Assembly: GCA_947179155.2 (NCBI GenBank)
Contig: OX359275.1
Span: 42,979,411-43,043,410 of the forward strand
DNA: 64,000 nucleotides
Direction: 5' to 3'
Origin: Hedera helix
Lineage: Eukaryota > Streptophyta > Magnoliopsida > Apiales > Araliaceae
Translations under genes and position numbers: made by a program
Notes under the pieces: generated by a model
Told to the model about the DNA's origin: nothing
Seen by the model: the letters and a program-made list of their open reading frames with translations, nothing else
Databases searched by the model: none
Shown: in pieces, positions 23,713 through 36,700 of the stretch
Numbering within the stretch: the stretch's first letter is position 1
Layout: each line of letters begins with the position of its first letter

Positions 23713-23840
23713 TTTATAAGATATATAAATGTTATCTATTGCTAATTTTGTATATGTAATTGTTTATATTTGGTGAAAATATTTGGTTGTTTATTTGTTA
23801 AACAAGTGCAAATTTAATAAGATAAAACAGGGGGTTAAAA

Positions 23841-23843
<3 letters not shown>

Positions 23844-23910
<67 letters not shown>
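23844..23910. repeat. (AT)n microsatellite
   Basis: AT dinucleotide run of about 66 bp. Confidence 0.9.
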
Positions 23911-23913
<3 letters not shown>

Positions 23914-24150
23914 CTAAAAAGAAGTCATTTTCGACGGACTCATAGGAAACGGACATTCCATCACTAATGACCCCATTGTCGACGAACTATCCGTCACCAT
24001 TGAGTCCGTCGCTAATGACTTTATTATCGACGGGATCACAAGGCGACGGCTTTGTTGACGGACAAATCCGTCGCCAATGATTTTATTGTCGATGGCACAT
24101 GGATCATTGGTGACAGAGTTGTCCGTCGACAATAATCTATTTTTTATAAT

Positions 24151-24659
24151 AATTATATACATAATAATTAAATATTATATTTATTTTAATTATTAAAAAA
24201 AAGACCTGACACAAAATTTAATGTTAATTTTTTTTTATTAACTAAAATTAATATTATATTTATTTTAAATTTTTATTATTGTGTTTATAAAGTCATTCTA
24301 TTTAAATATAAGGAGGTGTTTGCACATTAGAAAAGCGGCCGCAAGAAAACAGCTACTCATGATTACGATGGAACTGCCTGCTACTGCTACAGTGGTACTT
24401 GTAAAGTCCCATACCTTATCTCTTTGCATTGAGATGAAATTAAATAAAACGAAATCCCCACATAAATCATTAATACAATACACGAGACAAAACATATATA
24501 TATATTAGATAGTTATAATATTATATATATCCGTCATACACACCCTTCATGCTAAGTCTTAACCACTTAAATAGTGGGTTGAATTTTTTATTTTTTTTTA
24601 TCATTGTACTTAATTTTAATTTATAAATTTAAATTGTATTAATTTTTTTTAATTTTTAA
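24151..24659. other. Gene-free AT-rich spacer
   Basis: No gene, RNA or bounded repeat that I can support. Confidence 0.5.
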
Positions 24660-25390
24660 AATTATATTATTGCACTAATTTTTTTTATAAAATTTAAAAT
24701 TTCTGTCAAAAACTGTTAACCATTTAACAGAAAAAAAAGGTGATAGTGTTAATTTACAAAATACATTTTTAAACTGGAGATCGATTTACAGTTACATCAC
24801 TAAAGAAAATAAATAATAATAATAATAATAATAGCCTCTACGTTACACAAAAAAAAGAAAAAAAGATTAGTTTTGATTTTTAAAAATTAATTTGAGTTAT
24901 TTTAAAAATAAATTTTGATTTAATAACAACAACACTAATAATAATAATAATACCATCTTCGTTACACACAAAAAAAGATTAGTTTTGATTTTTAAAATTA
25001 AATTTAAGCTATTTTAAAAAAAAATTTGTTTAATAATAATAATAATACCATCTTCGTTACACAAAAAAAAAAGATTAGTTTTACTTTTTAAAAATTAATT
25101 TAAGATATTTTAAAAATAAATTTTAATTTAATAATAATAATAATACCATCTCCGTTACACAAAAAAATAAAATTCTTTATTATTATTATTATTATTGTTA
25201 TTGTTATTATTATTTTTGTAATTATTATTAAAAAAAAATTCAGTGATGCAACTGTAAATCGACCTCCAGTTTAATATTATTTTTATAAATTTATACTACC
25301 ATGTTATTTTTTTTGTTAAATAATTAATAATTTTTGACGAAAAATTTTGAATTTTATAAAAAAAAATCAGTATAATAATAAAGTAAATTT
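24660..25390. mobile_element. Foldback element with internal tandem repeats
   Basis: The arms are inverted repeats of each other: AACTGGAGATCGATTTACAG near 24774 pairs with the reverse complement near 25242-25275, and similarity continues outward to about 24660 and 25390. Inside are four tandem units of 95-119 bp starting at 24841, 24960, 25055 and 25153 (the last one partial). Each contains CGTTACACAAAAAA, AGATTAGTTTT and a TAA-trinucleotide run. It has no coding capacity; TSD not resolved. Confidence 0.65.
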
Positions 25391-25766
25391 TTTTTAATAT
25401 AATAATGTATTTATAAATTAGAAACGTGTATAGTGACAAAAAATAATAATTTAATCCATTAAATAATAATAGTAATAGTAAGTACGTGCATTTAATTTGG
25501 GGCGCGTGCTCCATAGCTGAACAAAGGACCACAGGCATGAAATGATGGCAGCAAAGGTTGTCACTTTTCTCACTTTTACTTGATGAATGAATTACCTCTT
25601 TGTCTCTGTCTTTGTTTCCTTATTTTCTTTTTAACTTGGCGTTGTAACAAGAGAGGTTTTAATCGTAGGGTGAGAGAAATACTTATGAGAGAGCCTCAAT
25701 AATGCAAGTAGTACTTCTAATCCCATTCACATTTACTAATTATCAAGATAATAATTACCTATTTTG

Positions 25767-25867
<101 letters not shown>

Positions 25868-26064
25868 AACATGCAGCCAGAGTATCACGAATCCTTGTGT
25901 CATGATTTCAGTAATTCCATATTATTTGTGTAATTGTTGAGAAGGATTAATATTTGTTTATTTCATAGTTTATCCTCCGATCATCCTTTTAAGTTGTCTT
26001 GAAGAATACATTTATTAATATGGATGTTTTGGAAACATTTATGAGCTACGTTCCACAACTACTG

Positions 26065-26067
<3 letters not shown>

Positions 26068-26107
<40 letters not shown>

Positions 26108-26108
26108 G
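26068..26108. repeat. (AT)n(AC)n microsatellite
   Basis: AT run passing into an AC run. Confidence 0.85.
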
Positions 26109-27011
26109 TATATATTTATAGACTTCTCTGTGTGAAAGAATGTGTGGGATGTGTATTACTCTCTCTCTCTCTCTCGTAAAAAAAAAAAATCTAATTTATA
26201 TAATTTGAATTTTGAAAGTATTTAGTATATTTTTGTGTTTTGTGGATACCCTTAGAATTAATAAGTTGTTAGTATAACAGCGAGATATGATATTAAAATT
26301 ATAATAATAAATTTAAAAGTATCTTGTCATGTTGTAGAACTATTAAAAATAAAAAATTTAAAAAATTATGTGAAACAAAAAAAAAAATGACAAACAAAGT
26401 AGTCATTTTTAGTTGGAGGTCGTACTTTTACATTTTAGCTCATATATGTGGTTCGTGGCCGTAGGTGATAAGTAGCGGCTATAAGGGCATATATGAATAT
26501 ACATGTAAGTATAAGTATGTATATATATATATATATATATATCCAGTAATTAAACTAATTGCCACTTTTCCTCCAATGAATAATAACATATATAATGATC
26601 ATTTTGTAACATTCATTCTTTCATTCATTCAGCAGAATTTTCTTCTTTTTTGTATTCCCATCTTTTCATCCAATATATGATATATCATGGCGTGGATATA
26701 TCCTTCCTTATATCCATATACATGCAATAAGTTCACAAACACACCTTCTCCCTTTCTCTCTCCCTTTGTTATTGTCAGGTATGCCTTTTGATCCAAGAAA
26801 ACTGATCATCTTTATTTCTAGTGCCTCTTTTGTCCCTTTTTTTTTTTTTTTTTATCAACATCACAAAAAGCCTGTATATATGTCAATTTCACTGGTCCTT
26901 CTCTCCCAGATATCTCTCTGATATCCTTCTTTCATAGTTTCTTAATCTTTTTTATTTATCCTCCTCCCCTCCATGTGCATTCATTCCCCTACCCCTTGTA
27001 TACTACCTCTT

Positions 27012-27020
27012 TATATATAT
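27012..27020 (+). promoter_or_regulatory. Possible TATA box of WUSCHEL
   Basis: TATATATAT about 120 bp before the start codon, followed by a pyrimidine-rich leader. AT runs are common here, so this is tentative. Confidence 0.35.
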
Positions 27021-27141
27021 GTAAACCCTGTCAATATACCAAGCATTCAATCATGATCTTCTCAACTCTCCATCTTTCTATATCTTTGGGTTCTTAACTT
27101 CTTCTTTATCTTTGGGTTGAACAAAATTACAGACGGTGATA

Positions 27142-28799
27142 ATGGAAGGTCAACAACAATCAAATAGTAATAATGAATTAGATGGTGGGAGTAGTAATAA
27201 CAATACGAAAGCAGCAGGTGCAGGAGGCATGAGTAGTTTTATGTGCAGGCAAAGCAGCGCAAGGTGGACTCCGACGAGTGAGCAGATAAGAATACTGAAA
27301 GATCTGTACTACAACAATGGAATTAGGTCTCCCTCTGCTGATCAAATACAGAGGATCTCCGCCCGTCTCCGCCAGTACGGCAAGATTGAAGGCAAGAACG
27401 TCTTCTATTGGTTTCAGAACCACAAAGCTCGCGAACGCCAGAAGAAGAGGTTCACCACCGTTACTACTACTACTAATTCTGCTCCTCCTCAATATGATCA
27501 TCTCCATCATAATATAATTCAACCCCCCTTCCAAAGGCATCATCATAATAATCACAACAATAATACTCTGAATCCTGCTCATTGGAGATCATCTGATCAA
27601 GCTGATCACCCTCCTATTAATCTTTACAACAACAATCACCCTCCTCCTAATGGTACGTGTACTTGCCTTCCATCATTTTAATTTCTCCCTAAATATTTGT
27701 AATTTTAGGGTATATGTGTGTGTGTACTTGTCTTGGTGTTTTAGGGTTTTCGGCTTAATTATATATTAAAGGGGATTTATTTGTGAAAAGTTGCAGGGGT
27801 GGTTCCATGTCCTTCTTCTTCACCTGGAGTGTTTACTGCTGTTGGTCAGATGGGAAGCTATGGCTACGGATCTGTGGCCATGGAGCAGAGTTTTAGGGTA
27901 TGATTAACTAATTAATTAAAATTATAATATTAATTGTTAGTATAAGAGGTTCAATAAATGCCCTAAATTTGCTAAAACGTATCATTTCTAGTTCTGCTGA
28001 CGTACCTTTGCATTTCGTGGGATGAAAACATTTTGTGCTCATAAGATCAGTAACAACAGTTTCCATACACATAAATATATATCAATGTAGCCAATGGAAA
28101 TATTGAAAATGCAGGTCTAAATATTTCATCCTTCAACAGTACAACAACAGCCAAAACCTAGCTACCTTCACACTTTTCTGCTTTAACTAATAAATTTGGG
28201 TCCTTGATTTGTTAAGGCCATATATCAACTTAAAGAAGAAATTAAAATTTCTTGTGGCAAAATTAGGGTTGTGAACATTAATTTGGTATTTGAACTCCAA
28301 TAACAGCTACCCATTTCCTGAAATTATTTTAAGAACCAGAATTTCAAAAAAAATTATATATAAGAATCTCTGTGCATGTGTATTAATTTTCCTAATATCC
28401 TTTATTTGGTTTTTTTGTTTTTTTTGTTGCTGTTGTAAAAAGGATTGTTCAATATCACCAAAAAATCACAACAGTACTGGCGGATCAATAGGCCAAAATA
28501 TTTCTGTACCCTGTGCCTACCCTTTCCTTGGCAAGATAAATTCAGTAGATGATCATGAAACCCTGGAAGAAGAAGAAGAAGATGAAGATGAAGATGATAA
28601 TCAGGCCTGCAGGGAGATTGAAACTCTGCCTCTATTCCCCATGCATGGAGAGGAGTATTCCTCTGGCTTCAGCGGCAGTAATAATAATAATACTAGCGGC
28701 TGGTATCAATCCGGCATCAACGGTTCAGCTCGTGCTTCCCTTGAGCTCAGCCTTAACTCCTATATCACCGGCAGCAGGTCAACTGATCAGTTTTACTAA
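27142..28799 (+). CDS. WUS: WUSCHEL homeodomain transcription factor
   Basis: Nuclear WOX-family regulator; in Arabidopsis WUS maintains shoot and floral stem cells and is limited by CLAVATA signalling. Exons 27142-27652, 27797-27897 and 28443-28799 join in frame (GT-AG introns of 144 and 545 bp) to 322 codons plus stop. Features: Asn/Gln/Ser-rich N-terminus; WOX homeodomain at about residues 40-104 with the enlarged loop and NVFYWFQNHKARERQKKR helix 3; His/Asn/Pro-rich linker; acidic stretch 240-256; WUS-box TLPLFPMH 265-272; EAR repression motif LELSLN 304-309. The acidic stretch plus all three motifs separates WUS from other WOX members. The ATG at 27142 is chosen because the upstream in-frame codons have no ATG. 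Thirteen residues follow the EAR motif. Confidence 0.95.
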
Positions 28800-29180
28800 A
28801 TATTCCGTCATCTTCAACCCTAATGTGTTATAAATTAAGCACAATATTTTAATGATGATCATAGATATATGATGATGTTTAACTACTTAATTAGATAAGA
28901 ATATATGTAACTAGTAATTAAGTATACCCTTATTAGGGTTATTATATTATATGCCTATTCTAATGGCTTATCATCTCTTTGTAAGCTATATATATTAAGT
29001 AGAAGTTTTTTACTTTGAACTTAATTAACACTATGTGCATTAATTATGAGAATAAAGTTCCAAGACTTTTGCTTTTTTTCATTTCGTTTCCCTTTTCTTT
29101 CCTTCTGTTTTTTCATGTTAAGAAAATATATACTATGTCAAAGTTTCTCAATTAGAGCACTTAGATTTAGACAATGTATG
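28800..29180. other. WUSCHEL 3' flank
   Basis: AT-rich sequence, probably containing the 3' UTR; no other feature seen. Confidence 0.5.
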
Positions 29181-29189
29181 TATAAGTTA

Positions 29190-29625
29190 GGGCTAATTAC
29201 ACTTCTGTTACACTAAGTACCATCAAATTCATAATTCGGCCCAAAAGTACTTGAGTTTACAATTTACTACATAAAGTATCTAATTTCTTACAATGTAACC
29301 CCCGAATTCAAATTTCGGCCAGAATGCCTAAATTTTTGCCAAAAATGGTAACAGTTTTTTCTCCTTGTGGAATCAGTAGTGGCTTTGGAATGAGTGGTGC
29401 CTTAGATTTTTCAATCTATACAATAAATACAACTTCAATTGTCATATATTTAATTCCTAACTGGTCAGCAATTCAAGTATTTTGGCCAATTTTGGCTGGA
29501 ATATGAATTTGAAGGCTACATTGTATGAAATAAGGTATTTTATGTAGTAAATTGTAAGCTCAAATACTTTGGAGGACGAATTATGAATTTAATGGCACTT
29601 AGTGTTATAGAGGTGTATTTAGCCC
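29190..29625. mobile_element. MULE-type MITE, 436 bp
   Basis: Terminal inverted repeats of about 110 bp begin GGGCTAATTACACTTCTG on the left and, reverse complemented, GGGCTAAATACACCTCTA on the right. Perfect 9-bp duplications TATAAGTTA flank it (29181-29189 and 29626-29634), the Mutator signature. The internal open frame at 29324-29506 has no transposase features. It lies about 390 bp downstream of the WUSCHEL stop codon. Confidence 0.85.
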
Positions 29626-29639
29626 TATAAGTTACATAT

Positions 29640-32145
29640 TTTTACAGTCTTCATCCCTAACAAGCTTTATAAGTCGATTAATTGATAGCTTTAATTTCGC
29701 ATTTCTCTACTCAGTAATATTCCTTGATTTTGCTCCTCATATATTTGTAAGGAAGGAACGGAGATGAAATTTGAGTAATTTATCGGTCAATATGCATTTA
29801 CCCCAAATCTCCAAAATTGTGTGTCTAATTACAGTCATTTATGCCAAACTGTTGGGTTTAGGGTCCATGAATTAAAGAATTAGAAAGGGGACTTATAATC
29901 TTGCAAATTAATTCATGAGAAAAGGAAAAGTAGGTTTTCTTTTCAAATAGAGAGAAGAAAAGAAAGAAAGAAAGAAAGTGGTAGGAGTATTAGGGTCAGT
30001 GAAATGTAACTTCTATGTGTTGAAAGCTGATGTCTCCACTGGCTGATATTATCACCTCTTATAGCTAGGAGTATTAGGGTTACAGATCCTCTGAACTGAA
30101 CATGTGTTATGGCAGCAGCAGCAGCATAATTAACATTCATTTTCAAGGCTGAATAATTTATTTACTTGATTCTTAAGTTGAACATATATGGGACATGTAT
30201 ACTCATAAATGGGAGAGAGAGAGAGAGAGATTAAAGACGTAGATATAAACCGATCGGATGGTGTAAATTCCATGAGTGGGAAAGATGGGTTTTTTTTGGT
30301 GTAAAAAGACTAATACAATATTGTATGTATACAAAAGAATTTTACAAAAAATAACTTATAGAATAGTATGTTAGATTATAATTAGTTGATGATATACTAT
30401 ATGGGTAGATTCAATGGCGAATGGTGATAACTAATTAAGCACAACCAACCATATTATTTATTATCCACTTTTAGTATAGATTTTTAATCATCAACCCATT
30501 ATTGTAAAAGAAAAGATGGTTTAATGTCATAATCCGAGAATTAATTAATTAATTAAAGTATAATTGAGTGAAGTATGTATTAATTCACTTTTCTGCTCAT
30601 ATGAATCCAATTTAATTAATTCACTTTTCTGCTCTTTTTTATGCATTTTGAGGTTTGTTTCTTCCTCTTTTAATAAAATTTAATTGATTTTTAATATTGT
30701 AAAGTGAATGATATAATTGATTATGAGAATTATATCGTACTCAAATGAGGCTTCAAAAAATAGAAAAAGATGCATATAACCTCTTACTAACATGAAGTGT
30801 CGCGAGCAAGAGCATAGAGACTAATTTGAGATGGGAGCCTATCTTAATCCATATATAATATATTGATAGATGGAGTACCCAAAAAAAAAAAGAGTAACAT
30901 ATGCCGATACAATTTTTTACTTCTTTTATTTTTTTGCACATATAACTATTCATATATTTTATTAAAAAGAATGACCTATTAATTTGTTACTAATTGTAAA
31001 TGAAAGAATTACATCAGTCGTATTCTTATTTTATTTTTTTGAGTAGGAACTAGGAACTGTACGTGTTTCCAATGCGTAAGTTAGATAGGTAGGGAGGGTA
31101 TCCACTATCCAAGGTACAAATGACAGAAAAGATTTGCCAATCCTAACGAATGGTACTACCTACCTAGCTTTAATTTTTCTTGAAAATTAAAATAATAATA
31201 AAAAAAAAAACAATTAGTAGGTACTCGTCCTCCTCCTTATTTTACTGCAAAAATATATACTTCATAAGATTAAGTGGTGAGTATTTTATTTTTTTATACT
31301 AATGAACTCCATTAATATATGCTTTATATATCTCGTTTTTTTTAAGGCATTTTTTTTTTTATTGTTTTAGTTATCATTTTAGTGACGGAAGGAGTACTTG
31401 TGATGAAACTGAGAATGAGACAAGTGTATATGTATGTATGCGGCCGTTATTCAAAAGTTAAACAAAGAGCATGTTGTGATTGGTGCATGTTGGGTTTTGA
31501 ACAGATGCAAAGAGCTGCCACTGAAAACCAAACTATAAAGATATATACACACACACGCACTAGTACTGCTATATACACTTTTTTATATAGCTGCAGGGTA
31601 GGGAGGTAATTCTTTTTCTTTTTTCCTTTTGTGGATTGAAGGGGGTAGTGATACACTACAGTATTAAATCTTGAAGTTTGAGTTCTCCTTCTTCGTAAAT
31701 ATTCCCATCACAAAATTATATATATGTTTTTGTGGTCCTCTCGTCTTGTTCTTATTCGTCGACCTTGGTCTGGCCTTCCCATTCCTATCTTTTACTACTT
31801 CCCACATATAAGATATTTTTAAGTTTATAAATTAATGTAAATTTATTTACCTTTTAAAAATATTAAACGACATAATTTATAATTTTTTATCCAAAATTAA
31901 ATAAAAATTCATACAAATTATTATTTAAATATATTATAAATTAACTTCAAAGAATTTAAATTGATTATATATATATATATATATTTATTTATTTATTTTT
32001 TGAAACTGCATGAGTAGTATAATTTTCGTGGTTCATAGCCATTGCAATTTTGGGACAATATATATTTCAGGCGCATCATAAATTAATTTGTCTTGTTTGG
32101 ATACTGTAAAACATTAAAAAGTAATATTTATCTTCGTAAAAAAAT
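29640..32145. other. Gene-free region
   Basis: No coding exon, RNA or bounded element that I can support. Simple repeats include a GA run near 30213-30229 and AT runs near 31966-31985. A degenerate Stowaway-like pair may lie around 31790-31960. Confidence 0.5.
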
Positions 32146-32404
32146 ACTCCCGCCATTGCAAACAAAGGGTCGCATTTATAATTTTTAAAGATTTTTTTCT
32201 TTTTTATATTTATGTTTGATGACTTCATTTTTCACGTTATCCCAAAATAGATTGTTAGTCAAAACTATTAAGTAGTAGCGAAATGATAGTAAATTTATAA
32301 AAGAAAATTTGAGAATATTATATGCCATTATTTTATTTTTTTGTAAAATAAATTTGTTTTTTTTAATGTAAAGGACACTCTTTTACACAAGGGAGCGGTG
32401 CTTA
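32146..32404. mobile_element. Stowaway-like MITE
   Basis: TACTCCCGCCATTGCAAACA at the left pairs loosely with the reverse complement of the right end (TAAGCACCGCTCCCTTGTGT). The interior is AT-rich. Confidence 0.4.
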
Positions 32405-33040
32405 CAATGCCAAATTAAAATTAGGACAAATTTACACACATAATAATTAATATTACATTAAATACTATATCTATTTACATTATTAAAAAATAAAATATAA
32501 TATAAATTTTAATATTATATTTTATTTTTTAATAATATAAATAAATATAATATTTAATATAATATTTAATTATTGTGTGTTTATAATTATTCTTAAAACT
32601 AGACCGAATTGAAAAAACCCCAAATCTTGAGTCTAGTTTAACCGAGCTGGAGTAGAGAAAGGGACGTGGCTCACAAGCATTGAGTTATGTTAAACCAGAC
32701 AAAGCCATCTAACTGACAAGTGGGACAGGCCATGCAATAGAATTAACTGGAATGAATGGGAGTTTATTTCCGTCTTCCGTTTCTGTAGTGATGGGGAAAT
32801 ATATGTTTGGAGTTTGGTAGCCCCACTGGGTATGTAATTGAAAAAGGGAAGTCCCCATCACAAAGATTTTGAGCGGATCATGCTTTCCTCTATCTGCTGT
32901 GACATTTCCTCATGCTTTTTCCTATATCTCATTACCCTCTCGTTTTCGGCACAATTTAATACAACTATTAACAAAACCAAGACAACTTTAATGAGGGATA
33001 GTATGCTAAATGAATACAATGCTTATGCTGTGTGTGTACA

Positions 33041-33042
33041 TA

Positions 33043-33078
<36 letters not shown>
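33041..33078. repeat. (TG)n(GA)n microsatellite
   Basis: TG run interrupted by ACATA, then GA run. Confidence 0.85.
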
Positions 33079-33299
33079 TACAGAGAGAGATTTAGTTGAC
33101 GATCCAGAGGAAATATGGAAAGCTTTATGGGGGTTCATGTACGTAAGGTCCCTTACATAAAATGAGGCACCAAATACATCACGTCTAAATCCTTCTCTTT
33201 CTGTACATACTTCTTTGTGACAAGTTATACCCTTTACGCTCTTGTCATTAACTTCAACATCATCATCACTTCTTTCCTTCAACTATCTGTATGTATGTA

Positions 33300-33341
33300 C
33301 AAGTTCAATTTGCCAATTCACTCTCTGGCAAATTGAACTTG
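33300..33341. repeat. Perfect short hairpin
   Basis: CAAGTTCAATTTGCCA (33300-33315) and its exact reverse complement (33326-33341) with a 10-base spacer. Confidence 0.9.
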
Positions 33342-33763
33342 ACATCAATGTAAACGGCTTAAAAACATCAAGTGCTTTAGTAGACAATGTGAAGTTGTGA
33401 ACCACCATTAACTCAAAATTAAACACAAATGATAAAATAAAACAATTGGTGAAAAATATAAAAGAATATCCTTTTTAACGTAATGAGACTTCAGAACTAA
33501 TCAACAGTTAATTGCTAAAAGCAATTTGAATTCTTCCATGAGGCACCTACCCAATGTCAAAGGTACCATTTACTACACAGACATACATATCTTCCATATA
33601 TTTTTCCCAAGAGAAACTTTCAAACATGGTATTGAGTGCTTGTTCTTTCAATCTGTTCTCTAATCGTCCCAGAGCAAACTGATCAACTCAGCATGTTCAG
33701 CACAAGGCTGTCAGCGGTTTCATAATTGATTAGATTTTAAAATATAGTTTCCCAAAGAATTCT

Positions 33764-36700
33764 CTACTTTCTCCCCACATAAGTTGCCAATTTAGACAAG
33801 TCTGGAATCCAGAATGATAACTCAGAAGATCCTGTAACAAACATTAGACTTCCTGGAGCCCATTTTATGACAGGAGGCTCGGTTTCAGTACTCATCCAAC
33901 TAGCAGCCTGAACAGATGGAAAGATGGAGTGTTATGTCCAAGTAAGGAAACAAAACAACCACAGCAATTTCTACACAAGCAAATGCATGTAGAAACAAAC
34001 GCAGACTATTTCCAATGACAAAATAGGCTCCAATTCTTCAACAAGGATTCCAGGGGTTTAAGTTAAAACACAAAAATGAAATCTTAAATCATTTGTTTAA
34101 TTGACAAAAGGAAAGTGCATATCTTAGAATTATACTGTTACCACCAAAAAGGTCCAGTAGCAACTGTAATAGGACCTAAACATTATAGTTTCCCCCATCT
34201 TAAGATACAGTTCAGAGGAAAAGACGAGATTTCTTTTTTTAAGTTTGACAAGTGCAAAGAAAATAACAGTGTATCATGGAGATAAAATAAGACGAGAATA
34301 AAAATGCATTCCATAACCAGCTGAACTGAAGTGGCATGTCCTGCCACTCTTATAATGACCAACTGCAGGATTGCATGAGTTATTTGACCACCCTCAACCA
34401 TCCAAATAATAAAACTAAAGAATATGATAAAAGTTTCCAGAATCAATAGCTTACCCATCTTAAGAAAAGACAGGATTTCTTTCTTTAAATTTGACAAGTG
34501 CAAAGAAAATAACAGTGTATCATGGAGATAAAATAAGAAGAGAAAAAAATGCATTACATAACCAGCTGAACTGAAGTGGCCTGTCCTGCCACTCTTATAA
34601 CGACCAGCAGCAGGATTGCATGTGTCATTTGACCGCCCTCAACCATCCAAATAATAAAACTAAAGAATATGATAAAAGTTTCCAGAATCAATAGCATATA
34701 GTTCCGCCATGTAAAGACAAATATGACAAGAACTAGTGATGCTCAAAACCATAGAAAATAAGACCATGCCTGTCAGTAGTGGGTTCCTTCCCCCGCTTCC
34801 TCTAACCCTTTCATCTATATTCCTAAAGTAATTGCATTTTTGTCTTATGCTTTTATCACTCTCATCAATATCTCAGATAAACACAATTTTTATATCTTAC
34901 TAATTTTTTTGAGGACAGAACTATGGAGCAGGATATTAATGCCACAGTCCATTAATTGTACTAATAAGAAAAGCATCACAAACTATCAAGTGCTAAAATT
35001 ATGAAACAGAGATCTAGAAAACCAGATAAATTACAAAAGGGATGGGTTGGGAAGGGAGGGGGAGGAATGGAAGATGTGGATGTAAGGTGATAAAAAATTA
35101 AGAGAGCTGATTCATACTTCTTTGCCATTCCGAACACTCCAAGCATAGATACTACCATCACCCGAACCTGCCAATTAGCAAAAATCAAGAGTGTCAAACT
35201 AATATCCAGAAGTTCAAATTTGAGTAAATCCTCTATTTTTTATTTATAGATCCTCCATAAACTGAATACTTGGAAAGTTTCCGAAACAACTGTCATTTCA
35301 AAGAGACAAGTTCACTTTTACTTCTACATAATTATCCTTTATTTAGGTAGACAAACTGCAGGATAAACCTAACTTCCTTCTGATATATCCAGGAAAATAG
35401 ATCTCAAATTTCTTTTGAAATCAAAACCAAAATAAGAAACATAAGAAGAACCGACTGTGAACAAAACTAGGTCTCTTCATGCATTTGTTTCTTTATCCTC
35501 TTCAAGAAATAGCTACCAATAGATAGGAAATAAGGCATAATTTTGAGAAACTGAAAGAAATAGACACTTAAGCTTCCAGTAAATGGATTTAAACTGAATA
35601 TTTTCAATAAATTTTGACAAAGAAAAACACATTATACACCTATGATATGGTCTCAATGAAATCAAATTAGGAAAAACTGGATTGGTTTGGATACTATCAG
35701 CTGCAAATTTATTTTCTCCTATCATTTAAGGAATATTCAGCATCTCATGCCACATATTTCACAGCTTCGTCAATACACTGTAGTACAATAAGCATGCTGC
35801 TAAGTATCAGCTAATCAATAGATATAATATTTAAGATAGAAACTCAACAATCATCTCCCCCAGAGAGTTGATATGATACTTTCATTACCTGATATAACAA
35901 ACGCTCCATCAGGACTGAATGATGCCTCCAGAGTGGAAGCACTAGAAACTGGCTTGACATTGTACGTGTATAACTATGCAAAGAATTGAAAAGTTCTTTT
36001 AAATTAATAATTAAAAAAAAGATACCAGGGAACAATTTCTATGACAAGCATTCCAAACTGTGGAAATGGGAAAACTCACAAGCGTCCCACGGAATGAATC
36101 AAGTACATGAATATGCCCGTCCATAGTTGTCAAAAGCATAAGTCTACCATCATTGCTGTATTTGACAATGTTCGCATCAGACATATCTCCTCCAACAGAA
36201 AAAATTTCAAAAGGGCCCTTCAATTATTAAATTTTACCAAATTAGCTTTTGTCAACCTGAAACCACAGATGAAACAACCATCATAACCACTGACCTCTAA
36301 CTTTTTGCCAACTACTAACCTTTTCATAATAACGGACATCAAACATTCTTATGTATCCTCCAAAAGCAATTGCAAATACAAGCCCTTGATCATCATAAGC
36401 TGTAGCCGGTCTTCCTTGTACACGTAAAAGGCCCTAAAATACAGAGCAGAAAATGGTGAATAAGATAAACAATAACATATCTTTCAAAATGAGAATCCAG
36501 CTGTCAAAGTCTCCACCTGACATTTCTCAGCTCTTTGATCCCAAAGCAATACAGTTCGATCAAGAGAACCAGAGATAAAATAATCTTTTCTAGAGCACAA
36601 GCTTAGGGAGACAACCCTGGCAAATCAGGCATAAAAATGTCATTTCTACTTCATAAATAATTTGGTATAATATGTAATTGGATTCCCTCCAGACAGAAAG

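Larger units (their letters stand above)
17946..24150. mobile_element. Putative CACTA-like (En/Spm) non-autonomous element, split by a copia insertion
   Basis: Both outer segments (17946-18110 and 23925-24150) are packed with CCGTCG(C/G)(A/T)AATGA-like words in both orientations, as in subterminal repeats of plant CACTA elements. The left edge reads GCTACAAAAAAAAAAGTTAT; the reverse complement of the right edge reads TATAAAAAATAGATTATTGT and then CGACGG, a degenerate partner. Between them lie an exon-like remnant (about 18344-18402) and the copia element. A 3-bp TSD and a clean CACTA terminus are not visible, so this stays an inference. Confidence 0.4.
32405..33763. other. Gene-free spacer and S2L 3' flank
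   Basis: Includes (TG)n(GA)n at 33041-33078 and a perfect 16-bp hairpin at 33300-33341. The part nearest 33763 probably holds the 3' UTR of the minus-strand WD40 gene. Confidence 0.5.

Noticed and set aside
32968..33282. 104-aa minus-strand frame
   Set aside because: Its end is a translated (TG)n(GA)n repeat and the rest has no recognisable domain.
34183..34554. 123-aa minus-strand frame in the S2L intron
   Set aside because: It only reads through the duplicated intron segment and repeats the same peptide; no splice support.
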